Positions 24,577-32,912 of a DNA stretch of 64,000 bases are shown here, in pieces. The number at the start of each line of letters is the position of its first letter. Position 1 is the first letter of the stretch. The DNA is taken from assembly GCA_910575585.1 (NCBI GenBank), contig CAJTGF010000002.1:1-64000 (forward strand), given 5' to 3'. The stretch is from Clostridiaceae bacterium (lineage in GTDB: Bacteria; Bacillota; Clostridia; Lachnospirales; Lachnospiraceae). The translations under genes and the position numbers were made by a program. The notes below the pieces were generated by a model that had not been told where the DNA came from, ran no database searches, and saw nothing but the letters and a program-made list of their open reading frames with translations.

Positions 24577-25251
24577 CTATCTCACCCCGTACTGCTCATA
24601 GTAAGCGTCAATGTCCGCCTTCAGCTTGTGGTCGATGAGGATCTGCCCCTGGCACTCCCGGTTGTACAGGCACTCCACCACATCCGCCATGGTGACAATG
24701 GCGTTGGCCTTAAACCCGTAAAGCTCCTGGATCTCCTCCAGGGCGCTCTTTGTCCCTTTCCCCCGCTCCATGCGGTTTAAGGACACCATAAGACCCACAA
24801 TCTCAACATCCCCCTGGGCCTTTAAGATGGGAAAAGTCTCCTCAATGGACTTCCCGGAGGTGGTCACGTCCTCAATGATCACCACCCGGTCCCCGTCCTT
24901 AATGGGGCTGCCCAGCAAAATGCCCGCGTCCCCGTGGTCCTTCTCCTCCTTGCGGTTAGAGCAGTACCGGATGTCCTTGCCGTACAGCTGGCTAAAGGCC
25001 ATGGTGGTGGCCACGCTTAAGGGGATGCCCTTGTAAGCCGGCCCGAACAACACGTCAAAATCCTCTCCGTAATGGTCATGGATGGCCTTGGCGTAGTACT
25101 GGCCCAGCCTGATCAGCTGGGAACCGGTGACATAGGCCCCCGCGTTCATAAAAAAAGGGGACTTTCTCCCGCTTTTTAAGGTAAACTGGCCGAATTTCAA
25201 CACCTGGCTCTCCACCATAAACTCAATAAACTCTCTCTTGTAATCTTCCAT
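24577..25251 (-). CDS. pyrE: Orotate phosphoribosyltransferase
   Basis: A 224-residue enzyme that joins orotate to PRPP to give OMP in pyrimidine synthesis. The PRPP-binding motif VVIIEDVTTSGKS is near residue 124, GRKSPFFMNAG is at the substrate end, and FGPAYKGIPL and the flexible-loop basic residues NRKEEKDHGD are in place. The start has AGGAG upstream. No other pyr gene is in the window and no attenuator was seen in the 150 bases upstream. Confidence 0.94.
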   Translation of the reverse strand: MEDYKREFIEFMVESQVLKFGQFTLKSGRKSPFFMNAGAYVTGSQLIRLGQYYAKAIHDHYGEDFDVLFGPAYKGIPLSVATTMAFSQLYGKDIRYCSNRKEEKDHGDAGILLGSPIKDGDRVVIIEDVTTSGKSIEETFPILKAQGDVEIVGLMVSLNRMERGKGTKSALEEIQELYGFKANAIVTMADVVECLYNRECQGQILIDHKLKADIDAYYEQYGVR

Positions 25252-25407
25252 GGGGCGATCTCCTCCTTCAGCTGCCTGTGCGATATTTTTCCCATTTTAC
25301 CATATTCCATGCTCATATTCAACTATTTTAGGGTATCTTTACGTCCTGCTTTTTTGCCCCCTTAGACCCTTAAGAACGATTTCTTGCGCAAAATGGCAAA
25401 ATAATGG

Positions 25408-25664
25408 AATTGCTGTATTGTTGAGTGAGCAATGGGCGGGGATTGTCGTGGGCCCGGGAGGGAAGGCAGGCTGTGTGCCGTTCGGGTTCAGATATGCCAG
25501 ACATTCCGATGAGCCCAAAGCGGAAATCAGTCGGGTATCATCCCTCCTGCTTTCCTGGTCTCATCTCCATGGCATAGATTCACCCGCCCGGCACACAGCC
25601 TGCCTTCCCTCCCGGGCAAAAGCAGAATTCGCCAGCCGGGATTTGCTCACTTAAGGTGGTTTTG
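25408..25664 (-). repeat. Dispersed long-hairpin element, copy C (reversed)
   Basis: Same family as copy A but inverted. The arms at 25452-25480 and 25589-25617 pair perfectly over 29 bp with a sequence (GCCCGGGAGGGAAGGCAGGC...) unrelated to copies A, B or D, while the loop segments are nearly identical to the other copies. With copy D it forms a block with inverted ends: GCTGTATTGTTGAGTGAGCA near 25412 and its complement ending near 26041. Confidence 0.85.
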
Positions 25665-25790
25665 ATAGGGAACGCTGTTTCGACTCTGTAGTGAAAAGAT
25701 AACTGCTTTGTCTGCGGTGATAGGTTGTGCATAATATCTATGGGAACGAATCCTGCTTCTATATTTTTCACTGCAAAGTTGAGGCAGCGT
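25650..25790. repeat. Companion repeat between copies C and D
   Basis: About 110 bases containing AAGATAACTGCTTTGTCTGC, GGTTGTGCATAATATCTATG and GAACGAATCCTGCTTCTATA. Two more copies lie at 60700-60810 and 60990-61095, each next to pieces of the hairpin element, so the two sequences travel together. Confidence 0.65.
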
Positions 25791-26043
25791 CCCCTACCGA
25801 AACCACCTTAAGTGAGCAAACCTTAGCCAGCGAATTCTGGTTTTGCCAGGCAGAGGAGAGCTGTCCCGTCCGGGTGAATCTATGCCATGAAGATGAGACC
25901 AGGAAAGCAGGAGGGCTGATACCCGACTGATTTCCGCTTTGGGCTCATCGGAATGTTTGGCATATCTGAACCCGGACGGGACAGCTCTCCTCTGACTGGC
26001 CTCACGACAATCCCCGCCCATTGCTCACTCAACAATACAGCAA
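25780..26043 (+). repeat. Dispersed long-hairpin element, copy D
   Basis: Arms at 25851-25875 and 25970-25994 pair perfectly over 25 bp (CAGAGGAGAGCTGTCCCGTC...), extendable to 31 with one mismatch. Loop and flanks (CCACCTTAAGTGAGCAAA, TTGCTCACTCAACAATACAG) match copies A and E. Faces copy C tail to tail. Confidence 0.85.
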
Positions 26044-26092
26044 CATAACGAATTTAAAGTTCCGGTTTATCCGGGTTAGGCTTATTTCCTGT

Positions 26093-26214
26093 AACCGTTC
26101 CGGCAGGTCAGCGCATTTACCGCGCTGACCGTACGAAAACGTAATGGCAGCAGACTTTGTCCCCGTCGCGAAGCGATTTTCATGGCCGGACGCGTAACCG
26201 TTCAAGGGTTATCT
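26093..26214. repeat. REP-like intergenic element, copy 1
   Basis: Contains a perfect 9-bp hairpin GGTCAGCGC/GCGCTGACC (26106-26130) and the segment GCGAAGCGATTTTCATGGCC. The segment and its surroundings return in reverse orientation at 38432-38552. Both copies lie just 3' of a minus-strand gene (alpha-galactosidase here, near mglB there), which suits a transcript-end or mRNA-stabilising structure. Confidence 0.7.
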
Positions 26215-26220
26215 GAACAG

Positions 26221-28452
26221 TTACCATTCCCGTTCATCCTCTTTCGCGTTCAGCACATAAAGCCTTGACCAGAAGTCCGTGCAAAAATCGTCCATGGAAG
26301 CCTGGCCTGCCGAAGCGTCCGTGGTCACCAGCCCGCCGCTCATCAGCTCGTCCCCGTAAAACCAGTTGTCCATGCCTTCCACCTCATATCTGGCATCGGG
26401 ATCAAGGCCGTCAAGCCGCAGCCTGCGGAACTGGCAGTTAACGTCGTTTAAGATCTTGTAATACCCTACCACAGCCTTTTTCTTGTCTGCGGACACTGCC
26501 ATCCAGGCTGCGATATTATCCTCAAACGGACTCTTAAGCCGATAAAACGTCCCGAACTGAATCACCTGCCGGTACTCTTTCATAAAGGCGATCTGCCGCC
26601 GCACCGTTTCCCGTTCTTCATCCGACAGCTTGGAAAGATCCAGCTCATAGCCAAAGGCGCCGAAACAGGCCACATTCCCCCTGGTCTCAAGAGGCGTATA
26701 TCTGCACAGCTGATGGTTTGGCACCGCCGACACGTGAGCCCCCATGCTGACCACCGGATAGCCGAACGAAGTGCCGTACTGGATCTTAATGCGCTCCACA
26801 GCATCGGAATCGTCGCTGGTCCAGCACTGCGGCGCATAGTAAAGCATACCGGCGTCAAACCTGGCCCCGCCGCTGGCGCAGGACTCAAACAGGATTTCCG
26901 GGAAGTGTTTGATCAGCCTCTCGTACAGGCTGTAGACTCCCAGGATGTACCGGTGGAAGATCTCCCCCTGCCGGTCCGCCGGGTAGGCGCCTGAATAGCA
27001 CTCTGTAATAGACCGGTTCATATCCCATTTAATATAGGAAACCCTGGACTCTGACAAAATCTTCTCGATCATGTTGTAGATATGGTCCACCACTTCTGCC
27101 CTGGAAAAATCCAGTACCAGCTGATTGCGCCCCTGGGAAGGCGTCCGTCCCGGTGTCTGAAGGGCCCAGTCCGGATGCTGCCGGTACAGATCGCTGTCCG
27201 GGTTCACCATCTCCAGTTCCACCCACAGGCCGAACTTCATGCCCAAAGCCTCAATCTTCTCCGAAAGGCCCTTGATGCCGCCTGGAAGCCGGTCCGTGTT
27301 GGCATACCAGTCACCCAGACCGCTGGAATCGCTGCTGCGGCTGCCAAACCACCCGTCATCCAGCACAAACAGCTCCACTCCGTCCTCCTTTGCCGCCCTG
27401 GCGATGTCCACCAGCTTGTCCTCATCAAAATCAAAATAGGTAGCCTCCCAGTTGTTCAGCAGTATGGGACGGACCTTGTCTCTCCACACGCCTCTTGCCA
27501 GCCGCGTCCTGTAAAGCCGGTGGAAAGTCTGGCTCATGCCGTTTAGGCCCTGGCGGGAGTACACCATCACCGCCTCCGGCGTCTGGAACTGCTCCCCTTT
27601 CTCCAGCTTCCAGGAAAACGCGAAGGGATTGATGCCCAGCATCACCCTGGTGACATCGTAGGTATCCACCTCTGCCTGAGCCAGGAAATTGCCGCTGTAG
27701 ACCAGAGAAAAGCCCATCACCTCGCCCTGGAACTCGTCCGCCCCGGGCCGCTTTAACACGATGAAGGGGTTGTGGTTATGGCTGGAATGGCCTCTTTGGC
27801 TGCTGACCGCCTGGATCCCCTGCTCCAGACGGCGCGTCTTCACCTGCCGCTCCCTGGACCACGCCCCGGAAAACTGGATCCAGTCATACTGGCAGTCCGG
27901 AAGATCCAGGCTAAGGCTCATGGCCCTGGTGACCTGCACTGTCTTATTTCCATGATTTACAAACTTAACGCTCCTGGCAATGGCGTCCTCCCCGTTAAAA
28001 ATGGTGTACAAAAGCACCATCTCCATATCCAGCCATTGATCCTCCAAGGTGATCTCCAGCGTATCCGCCTCCTTATCGTTCTCTACATAGGTGGCCGGAA
28101 GACCATAAAGCCCCGGCTTGCCCTTAACGATCCGGTGGGACTTATAAGAAAAACAGGTCAGCCTGCTGCCGTCCTCCTGCAAAATCTCCAGGGCCGGAAG
28201 GCGGAAATCCGTGGTGCCATATGCCGGGTACTCCTGCCGCACATGCTCCAGAGAGAATCCGTAATCCTGCAAAACGGCCGTCATAGGCCGGTTGGCAAAC
28301 TCCAACAGATGGCCGAAATCCTCCCTGTCATGGATCCTTTTCCCAAAATAAAGCTGCCCCAGCTGATCATTGGGCAGGATTCTTATGATATAGCTGATGC
28401 TGTCGTTGTACAGATGAAATTCCCTTGATCTTTGATGGAAAACTATGCTCAT
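26221..28452 (-). CDS. GH36 alpha-galactosidase
   Basis: A 743-residue cytosolic glycoside hydrolase that releases terminal alpha-galactose from raffinose-type sugars or galactolipids. The N-terminal beta-sandwich is followed by the barrel with LFVLDDGWFG (about 365), the nucleophile Asp in YIKWDMNR (about 480) and the acid/base Asp in CWTSDDSDA (about 549), plus the GH36 marker FESCASGGARFD. No signal peptide, so the substrate must be imported. Length matches bacterial GH36. Stands alone with its own leader; the mgl importer 7 kb away could take up the released galactose. Confidence 0.93.
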   Translation of the reverse strand: MSIVFHQRSREFHLYNDSISYIIRILPNDQLGQLYFGKRIHDREDFGHLLEFANRPMTAVLQDYGFSLEHVRQEYPAYGTTDFRLPALEILQEDGSRLTCFSYKSHRIVKGKPGLYGLPATYVENDKEADTLEITLEDQWLDMEMVLLYTIFNGEDAIARSVKFVNHGNKTVQVTRAMSLSLDLPDCQYDWIQFSGAWSRERQVKTRRLEQGIQAVSSQRGHSSHNHNPFIVLKRPGADEFQGEVMGFSLVYSGNFLAQAEVDTYDVTRVMLGINPFAFSWKLEKGEQFQTPEAVMVYSRQGLNGMSQTFHRLYRTRLARGVWRDKVRPILLNNWEATYFDFDEDKLVDIARAAKEDGVELFVLDDGWFGSRSSDSSGLGDWYANTDRLPGGIKGLSEKIEALGMKFGLWVELEMVNPDSDLYRQHPDWALQTPGRTPSQGRNQLVLDFSRAEVVDHIYNMIEKILSESRVSYIKWDMNRSITECYSGAYPADRQGEIFHRYILGVYSLYERLIKHFPEILFESCASGGARFDAGMLYYAPQCWTSDDSDAVERIKIQYGTSFGYPVVSMGAHVSAVPNHQLCRYTPLETRGNVACFGAFGYELDLSKLSDEERETVRRQIAFMKEYRQVIQFGTFYRLKSPFEDNIAAWMAVSADKKKAVVGYYKILNDVNCQFRRLRLDGLDPDARYEVEGMDNWFYGDELMSGGLVTTDASAGQASMDDFCTDFWSRLYVLNAKEDEREW

Positions 28453-28730
28453 AATAAACCTCCATTCTTTTCATGTATGCCGGGAATCTCTCTTGCGCCT
28501 GCCTTTTTGAATGATTTTCCGTCATATTCACATAAATTTAATCAACGTACGCCTCATAAATTTATGCACATCTGACAAAAAATCATCTCACAAAATCAGG
28601 CACAACGAGACTCCCGGCGTACATTTTCCTGACAAAATTCCTAAACAAGTATACCTGAAAACACAAAAAATGAAAAGTGTTTATGAAAAACAGCCTATAG
28701 AAAATACAGCGTTTCCGGCCCGGTTTTTCA

Positions 28731-28759
28731 TTGATTTTTACAAGTAGCTCTGGTATACT
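28731..28759 (+). promoter_or_regulatory. Promoter of the YjfB-like gene
   Basis: TTGATT (28731-28736), 17-base spacer, TATACT (28754-28759), 37 bases before the start codon. The rest of 28453-28730 is AT-rich leader between divergent genes with no convincing gene. Confidence 0.65.
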
Positions 28760-28795
28760 AAAACGTAGTAATCTATTTAAGAAAGGGGGAGGACC

Positions 28796-28969
28796 ATGGG
28801 TTTATCCGCAATAACAGCCGCCATGCCGGGAGGAAGCATCAATACCGGCCTGGACTATGTGATGCTGTCCAAAGCTCTTGACACCGTGGAGGAGACAGGG
28901 GATGCCATCACCCAGATGATGGAAGCCGCAGTCACCGGACTGGGGGGACACATTGACCTTCGGGCATAA
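28796..28969 (+). CDS. YjfB-like putative motility protein (57 aa)
   Basis: A 57-residue soluble protein: MGLSAITAAMPGGSINTGLD..., then VMLSKALDTVEETGDAITQM and GLGGHIDLRA. This is the pattern of the small YjfB family, annotated as putative motility proteins because some are under flagellar sigma control in Bacillus. Function unknown. GGGGGAGG lies four to eleven bases before the ATG. It is a single-gene transcript with its own promoter and terminator. Confidence 0.72.
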   Translation: MGLSAITAAMPGGSINTGLDYVMLSKALDTVEETGDAITQMMEAAVTGLGGHIDLRA

Positions 28970-28976
28970 CCGAAAA

Positions 28977-29013
28977 GAGCAGGCCGTAAATCAGCGACGG
29001 CCTGCTCTCTTTT
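28977..29013. terminator. Strong bidirectional terminator
   Basis: GAGCAGGCCGT (28977-28987) pairs perfectly with ACGGCCTGCTC (28997-29007), then TCTTTTTATG. It lies between convergent genes; the AAAAG before it gives a T-run on the other strand. Confidence 0.9.
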
Positions 29014-29026
29014 TATGGGTGGAACC

Positions 29027-30535
29027 CTACTTTCTCCCTGGATACTCCGAAGGCGACATCCCCGTCACCGCCCGGAAGATACGGCTGAAATAAAACTGGT
29101 CCTTATATCCCACCATCATGGCCACATCCTTGATAAACATCTGCGGATTCCGGTCCATGATCTCTTTCGCCCGGTTGATCCTGGCGCTGCGCAGATATAT
29201 GCTGAAGGATTCCATGCCGTGTTTGCGAAAGATCTGATTTAAATAGGACTGGGACAGGTTAAACTCCCTGCATAGCGTAGCCACCGTCAGGTCCTGGGAC
29301 AGATTGTCCTGGACAAAATCTCGGATCTCCTGGATAAACTCCGGCGAATCCAGCTTCACGGTCTCCTTGTCCCTCCTCCAGTACCGGGTCAGCATGGTCT
29401 TTAAGCTTTCATACAGCTCCTGGGAAGTCCCTGCCTCATAAAAAGCATCCTCAAGCATCACTTCCTCCTCAAACACGTCCTGGCTGCTGTTAAAATAGTG
29501 CTGCACCTGGGCGCCAAACTGTCTCACCAGCCGCTCCAGCTTAAGCTGAGGGCATCTCACCGTCTCCGCCTTACAGATCAGTTTGTGCAGTTCTTCAAAG
29601 ATCTTCCCGCAGTCCCTTCGTTCCAGATACCGGTCCATGCCCTTTATCATCTCCGCCCCGTAGATCTCGTTGACGCTGTCAGCTTCCCTTGCCGTTCTCC
29701 CGCCCCGCTCTCCCGTCTGCCGCCATCCGGTCACAATAGTCTGGGTAACGCCCATGGACAGCCGCCGATTCAGCTCCTCGTACAGCCCGCTTACGGCGTC
29801 CGACAGACGCTCCCTGTCAACCGCCTCCGCCTCCATGACCACGGTGATAAAATTATGGGACTCTTTTTTCCTGTCCCGCTCCTTTTCGATAAATCCAAAA
29901 AACTCTTCCCTGTCAACCGCCCCGCTCGGACACAGATACAGCGCCTCCCGCTCATCCCTTTCATAGATGAACACGGCCCGCTCTTTTTCCAAAACGGTCT
30001 CCATCTGCCTGGCATCCGCAAACCGCCTGGGCAGACCGTTCTCCCTTATCAGCGCCGCATAGTATGCCGGTTCCGGAAAATACCGGCAAAGTTTTTCCTC
30101 ATTGCCTTTTTCTCCCATGATCAGGGATCTGGCCAGCTTCCCCCGCTGCTCATGGGCTTTCTGCCGCAGCAGGCCAAGGGCCGGCTCCACGGCCTCCATA
30201 AACCGCTTCGTCGTCACCGGCTTCAAAATATAATCCGCCGCTCCGTATGTAAGCGCGGTCTTCACATACGCAAACTCCTGGTACCCGCTTAAAAGCAGTA
30301 CCGGTACCTCCTCCCCAAGCTCCTTGACGGCTCTTATCATATCCACGCCGTCCATGACCGGCATCTTCACATCGCTGATGATCAGATCCGGAATACATTC
30401 CCGAAACCGTTCAAGCCCTTCCCTGCCGTCGGCCGCCGTGGCCGCCACCGTAAGTTCCGGACATTTCTCTTCAATAATGCCGCATAGGTACTCCAATACG
30501 GCAGGCTCGTCATCTACCACCAAAACACGAAACAT
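29027..30535 (-). CDS. Orphan response regulator with AraC-type DNA-binding domain
   Basis: A 502-residue regulator of the YesN type. The receiver is at 1-120: VLVVDDEPA, phospho-acceptor Asp in IISDVKMPVMDG, and Lys in ILKPVTTKRF. A middle region of about 260 residues links to a C-terminal AraC helix-turn-helix pair (LTVATLCREFNLSQSYLNQIF, IKDVAMMVGYKDQFYFSRIF). I use ATG 30535, where MFRVLVVDDE begins after GGAGG; the frame is open for 181 more codons upstream, but those do not look like a domain. No kinase gene is adjacent. Confidence 0.87.
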   Translation of the reverse strand: MFRVLVVDDEPAVLEYLCGIIEEKCPELTVAATAADGREGLERFRECIPDLIISDVKMPVMDGVDMIRAVKELGEEVPVLLLSGYQEFAYVKTALTYGAADYILKPVTTKRFMEAVEPALGLLRQKAHEQRGKLARSLIMGEKGNEEKLCRYFPEPAYYAALIRENGLPRRFADARQMETVLEKERAVFIYERDEREALYLCPSGAVDREEFFGFIEKERDRKKESHNFITVVMEAEAVDRERLSDAVSGLYEELNRRLSMGVTQTIVTGWRQTGERGGRTAREADSVNEIYGAEMIKGMDRYLERRDCGKIFEELHKLICKAETVRCPQLKLERLVRQFGAQVQHYFNSSQDVFEEEVMLEDAFYEAGTSQELYESLKTMLTRYWRRDKETVKLDSPEFIQEIRDFVQDNLSQDLTVATLCREFNLSQSYLNQIFRKHGMESFSIYLRSARINRAKEIMDRNPQMFIKDVAMMVGYKDQFYFSRIFRAVTGMSPSEYPGRK

Positions 30536-31068
30536 GATCCGCCTCCACCTCCTTAGAGAGTATTCCTGGAACCTGTTTCCTCTTTCGAGCGTGTCCGATC
30601 CCCGGCCAGGATCTTTTTGCCTCTCTGTCAAAAGCAAGATCCTGTAAACATCAAAAGAACAGGACACGTCATAATCACACTGCCGTCCTCTATAAGCAAA
30701 ATGGTCATGCCTGTTAAATCCGCACAGACTGCCAGGACAGCCCTTAGTGCCGGCTCTGGGATCCTGCGCCGGGATCATTCCCTTCATTTCTTCAAGTCCC
30801 GTCATCCTGTAACCGTCTGCTGTCTCCTGATCTGCCGTCTCATGGAAGATCTCTCTCCCCCTTAACATGGCCATGACCTGTATGTTGTCGTCGTATGTAG
30901 GAAGCATCCTCCCATCCCCATGGGATTCCCAAAAGCCTCTGCCAGCTCCCCTTTTTGTATCTGTATTAAGTATAAAGAATCTAAGGGAGATTGGCAAGAG
31001 AATTCGAAAAATAGGGATAGAAACGGAGGAGCAGGATATGCTCCTCCAAGAGCCGGCACCGGAGGGCG
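30536..31068 (-). other. 533-bp stretch without an assignable gene
   Basis: No start with a good ribosome site and no recognisable family. The regulator's frame is open through it. In another minus frame, after a stop near 30790, the peptide EPALRAVLAVCADLTGMTIL reads like part of a sensor domain and may be the remnant of a partner gene; this is weak. Confidence 0.3.
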
Positions 31069-31527
31069 CTAAGGCCACATGACCGTTTGCCCCGTCTCCG
31101 GCTCCGTCTCTTTGTATATCATTTTGTAATACATAGCCCCTTTGGTCCCCGGCGGCAGAATGCCCTCTGCCTCCTTTATACCAAAACGGAATGTCTGTAA
31201 GTGTATCTCTTGTCCGTAAACGGCTGGCCTGTCAGGTTCATAGGACGCCCCAAGAAACCGTTCACACCCTCCAGTGCCGCCTCGCTGTCGATCAGCAGGG
31301 ATAACGTGATCGCTCGGTACTCCCACCCTCCTTCAGTCCTGGTTTCTGCCTCAGAAGTCCCTTCCGGCGCTGCTTTTTCGCAGCGGCTGTCATGGCTTCT
31401 GTCTGCTTCGCTGTGGTCTCTGATGTCGCTGCCGGCGTCGGCCTGCGGCCTATGACACCCGGCCGGGCCAGGGGTCGAAAAAGACCGCGGCCATTGCCAG
31501 AGAAAGCGCTTTATCGATTTTTCTCAA
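31069..31527 (-). pseudogene. Decayed lipoprotein gene with two frameshifts
   Basis: Three frames join into one plausible 150-residue lipoprotein. From TTG 31527 (after AAGGAGG) it reads a signal peptide, KIDKALSLAMAAVF. One extra base in the A5 run at 31478-31482 shifts to the frame with the lipobox-like PAGC and then EYRAITLSLLIDSEAALEGV. One missing base in the A4 run at 31183-31186 shifts to GIKEAEGILPPGTKGAMYYK, ending QTVMWP. I do not recognise the family. Either a dead gene or two homopolymer errors in the assembly. It is just upstream of the orphan regulator region. Confidence 0.6.
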
Positions 31528-31601
31528 TACTAGAAAATCCTCCTTGGTCAGTAACTCCAGAACGAACTTCCGAGACTTCTGCCAGTAATTGGGTCCTCCG
31601 C

Positions 31602-31689
31602 GATGTCTGCATTCTGTCGCCTAAGCTGTCCACACGATGTCCGCGATCAAGTCGGCTGCGATGTCTCCACTGATGTCCCCTTAGATGTC
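31602..31689 (-). repeat. GACATC motif repeated on a 12-bp period
   Basis: On the minus strand GACATC occurs at plus coordinates 31602, 31636, 31660, 31672 and 31684; the last three are spaced exactly 12 and the gap before is 24. In one frame it reads GDISGDIAADLIADIV. It lies upstream of the decayed lipoprotein. Could be a remnant of a repetitive coding region or an array of binding sites. Confidence 0.45.
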
Positions 31690-31941
31690 TATACTTCTGC
31701 CACAATAATTGTACCACGGAACGCCTCATAACAACATGGACAATCCACCAAAGGAGAATGGAAAAAATTTCTTTCTACAGGACAAGCTTTTTTTGAAAAT
31801 CTAAATACTGTCCTTATAATGCTTAAATTGCAAGAAAATTTTTCATAAATCTGTTTACAAAACGTTAAAATCTTGTTAAAATTTTAAATATATACTTAGA
31901 GTCTGCTACTATTTGCCACCATAGAACGGAGGACTTGAATC

Positions 31942-32772
31942 ATGAAAAAACGCGGAAAACTTTTTGGGGCTATTTGGGCCATGGCACTGATGGCCGCACT
32001 GACGGGATGCTCGTCGGCCGCAGGCAGCGCCCAGGCGCAGGCCATGGATTTTCAGGCCAAGCTGGAGTTAAAAGTGCCTGACCCGGCAGCAGGCAGCCGC
32101 CCCAAGATCTTATTTGTGGGAAACAGCCATGTCTTTTACAACAACCTTTCCCTCATGTTCCTAAACATTGTCAACGGCCAGGGGCGCAAAAGCACGGTAA
32201 AAGAACTTTCCTCCGGATATTACAGCTTAAAGCAGTACGCCGACACCCAGGATCAGGGCGGCGCATTGCTGGATAAGACGTTAAACAAGGAACGCTGGGA
32301 CTTTGTCATCCTTCAGGAGAACACCAGCATGGCATTATCTGCCGCCGCCCAGGAGGAGATGTTCCCATCCGCCCGCATCCTGGACGAGAAGATCAAGGCT
32401 GCTGGCGGACAGTCTTTATTCCTTATGACATGGGCGCCAAAAAACGGCATAAAATCCGGCTTCAAGCAGCTAAAAAAAGAGGAGGTCCAGGCGGACGTGG
32501 CCGAAAGCTATATCGCCATTGCCGATGAACTGGACGCGCTTTTGGCCCCTGCGGGCATAGGCTTTATGCGCTGCGCCGAAGCGTATCCCGACATTGAACT
32601 GTGGGATCCGGATAAGCAGCATCCCTCCCAGGCCGGAAGCTATCTGGCCGCCTGCATCCTGTACGCGGTCATCTACCAGGAATCCCCGGAGAACTGCCCC
32701 TACATATCGGAGCTGGACCAGGATGTGGCCTTGAAGCTGCAGACCATCGCCGCACAGCTGGTACTTGGATAA
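31942..32772 (+). CDS. SGNH-hydrolase-like lipoprotein
   Basis: A 276-residue exported lipoprotein. Signal peptide with lipobox LTGC (cysteine at about 22), a spacer, then an SGNH-like fold: ILFVGNSHVFYNNL has the serine block, WDFVILQENTS the Asn block, and HPSQAGSYLAA near residue 225 the catalytic His (DxxHP). It may remove acetyl or acyl groups from cell-surface glycans or act on diet glycans; the substrate is not known. The AT-rich 200 bases upstream hold TTTACA-N16-TTAAAA near 31855 as a possible promoter. A terminator follows. Confidence 0.75.
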   Translation: MKKRGKLFGAIWAMALMAALTGCSSAAGSAQAQAMDFQAKLELKVPDPAAGSRPKILFVGNSHVFYNNLSLMFLNIVNGQGRKSTVKELSSGYYSLKQYADTQDQGGALLDKTLNKERWDFVILQENTSMALSAAAQEEMFPSARILDEKIKAAGGQSLFLMTWAPKNGIKSGFKQLKKEEVQADVAESYIAIADELDALLAPAGIGFMRCAEAYPDIELWDPDKQHPSQAGSYLAACILYAVIYQESPENCPYISELDQDVALKLQTIAAQLVLG

Positions 32773-32789
32773 AAAGATGCTTACGGAAA

Positions 32790-32836
32790 GGACGCTCCAA
32801 AGCCGGATCACACCGGCCCTGGGGCGTCCTTTTTTG
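32790..32836 (+). terminator. Terminator after the SGNH lipoprotein gene
   Basis: GGACGC (32790-32795) and GCGTCC (32824-32829) enclose an inner GCCGG/CCGGC stem; TTTTTTG follows. Confidence 0.85.
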
Positions 32837-32868
32837 TTTACTCCGGTTTTCGAAAATACCTTGTCCAT

Positions 32869-32912
32869 CTGCGGATCTGTTCATCTTCTAATCTGCCAAT
32901 CTGCCAATCTGC
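32869..32912. repeat. 8-bp tandem repeat tract before rluD
   Basis: Copies of AATCTGCC and relatives (AATCTGCCAATCTGCCAATC at 32890-32909). It abuts the 3' end of the RluD-type gene, so here the tract follows a minus-strand stop. Confidence 0.7.

Noticed and set aside
30536-31078. N-terminal extension of the orphan AraC-type regulator.
   Set aside because: The frame is open, but the receiver domain starts at 30535 after a good ribosome site, and the extension matches no sensor domain I know.
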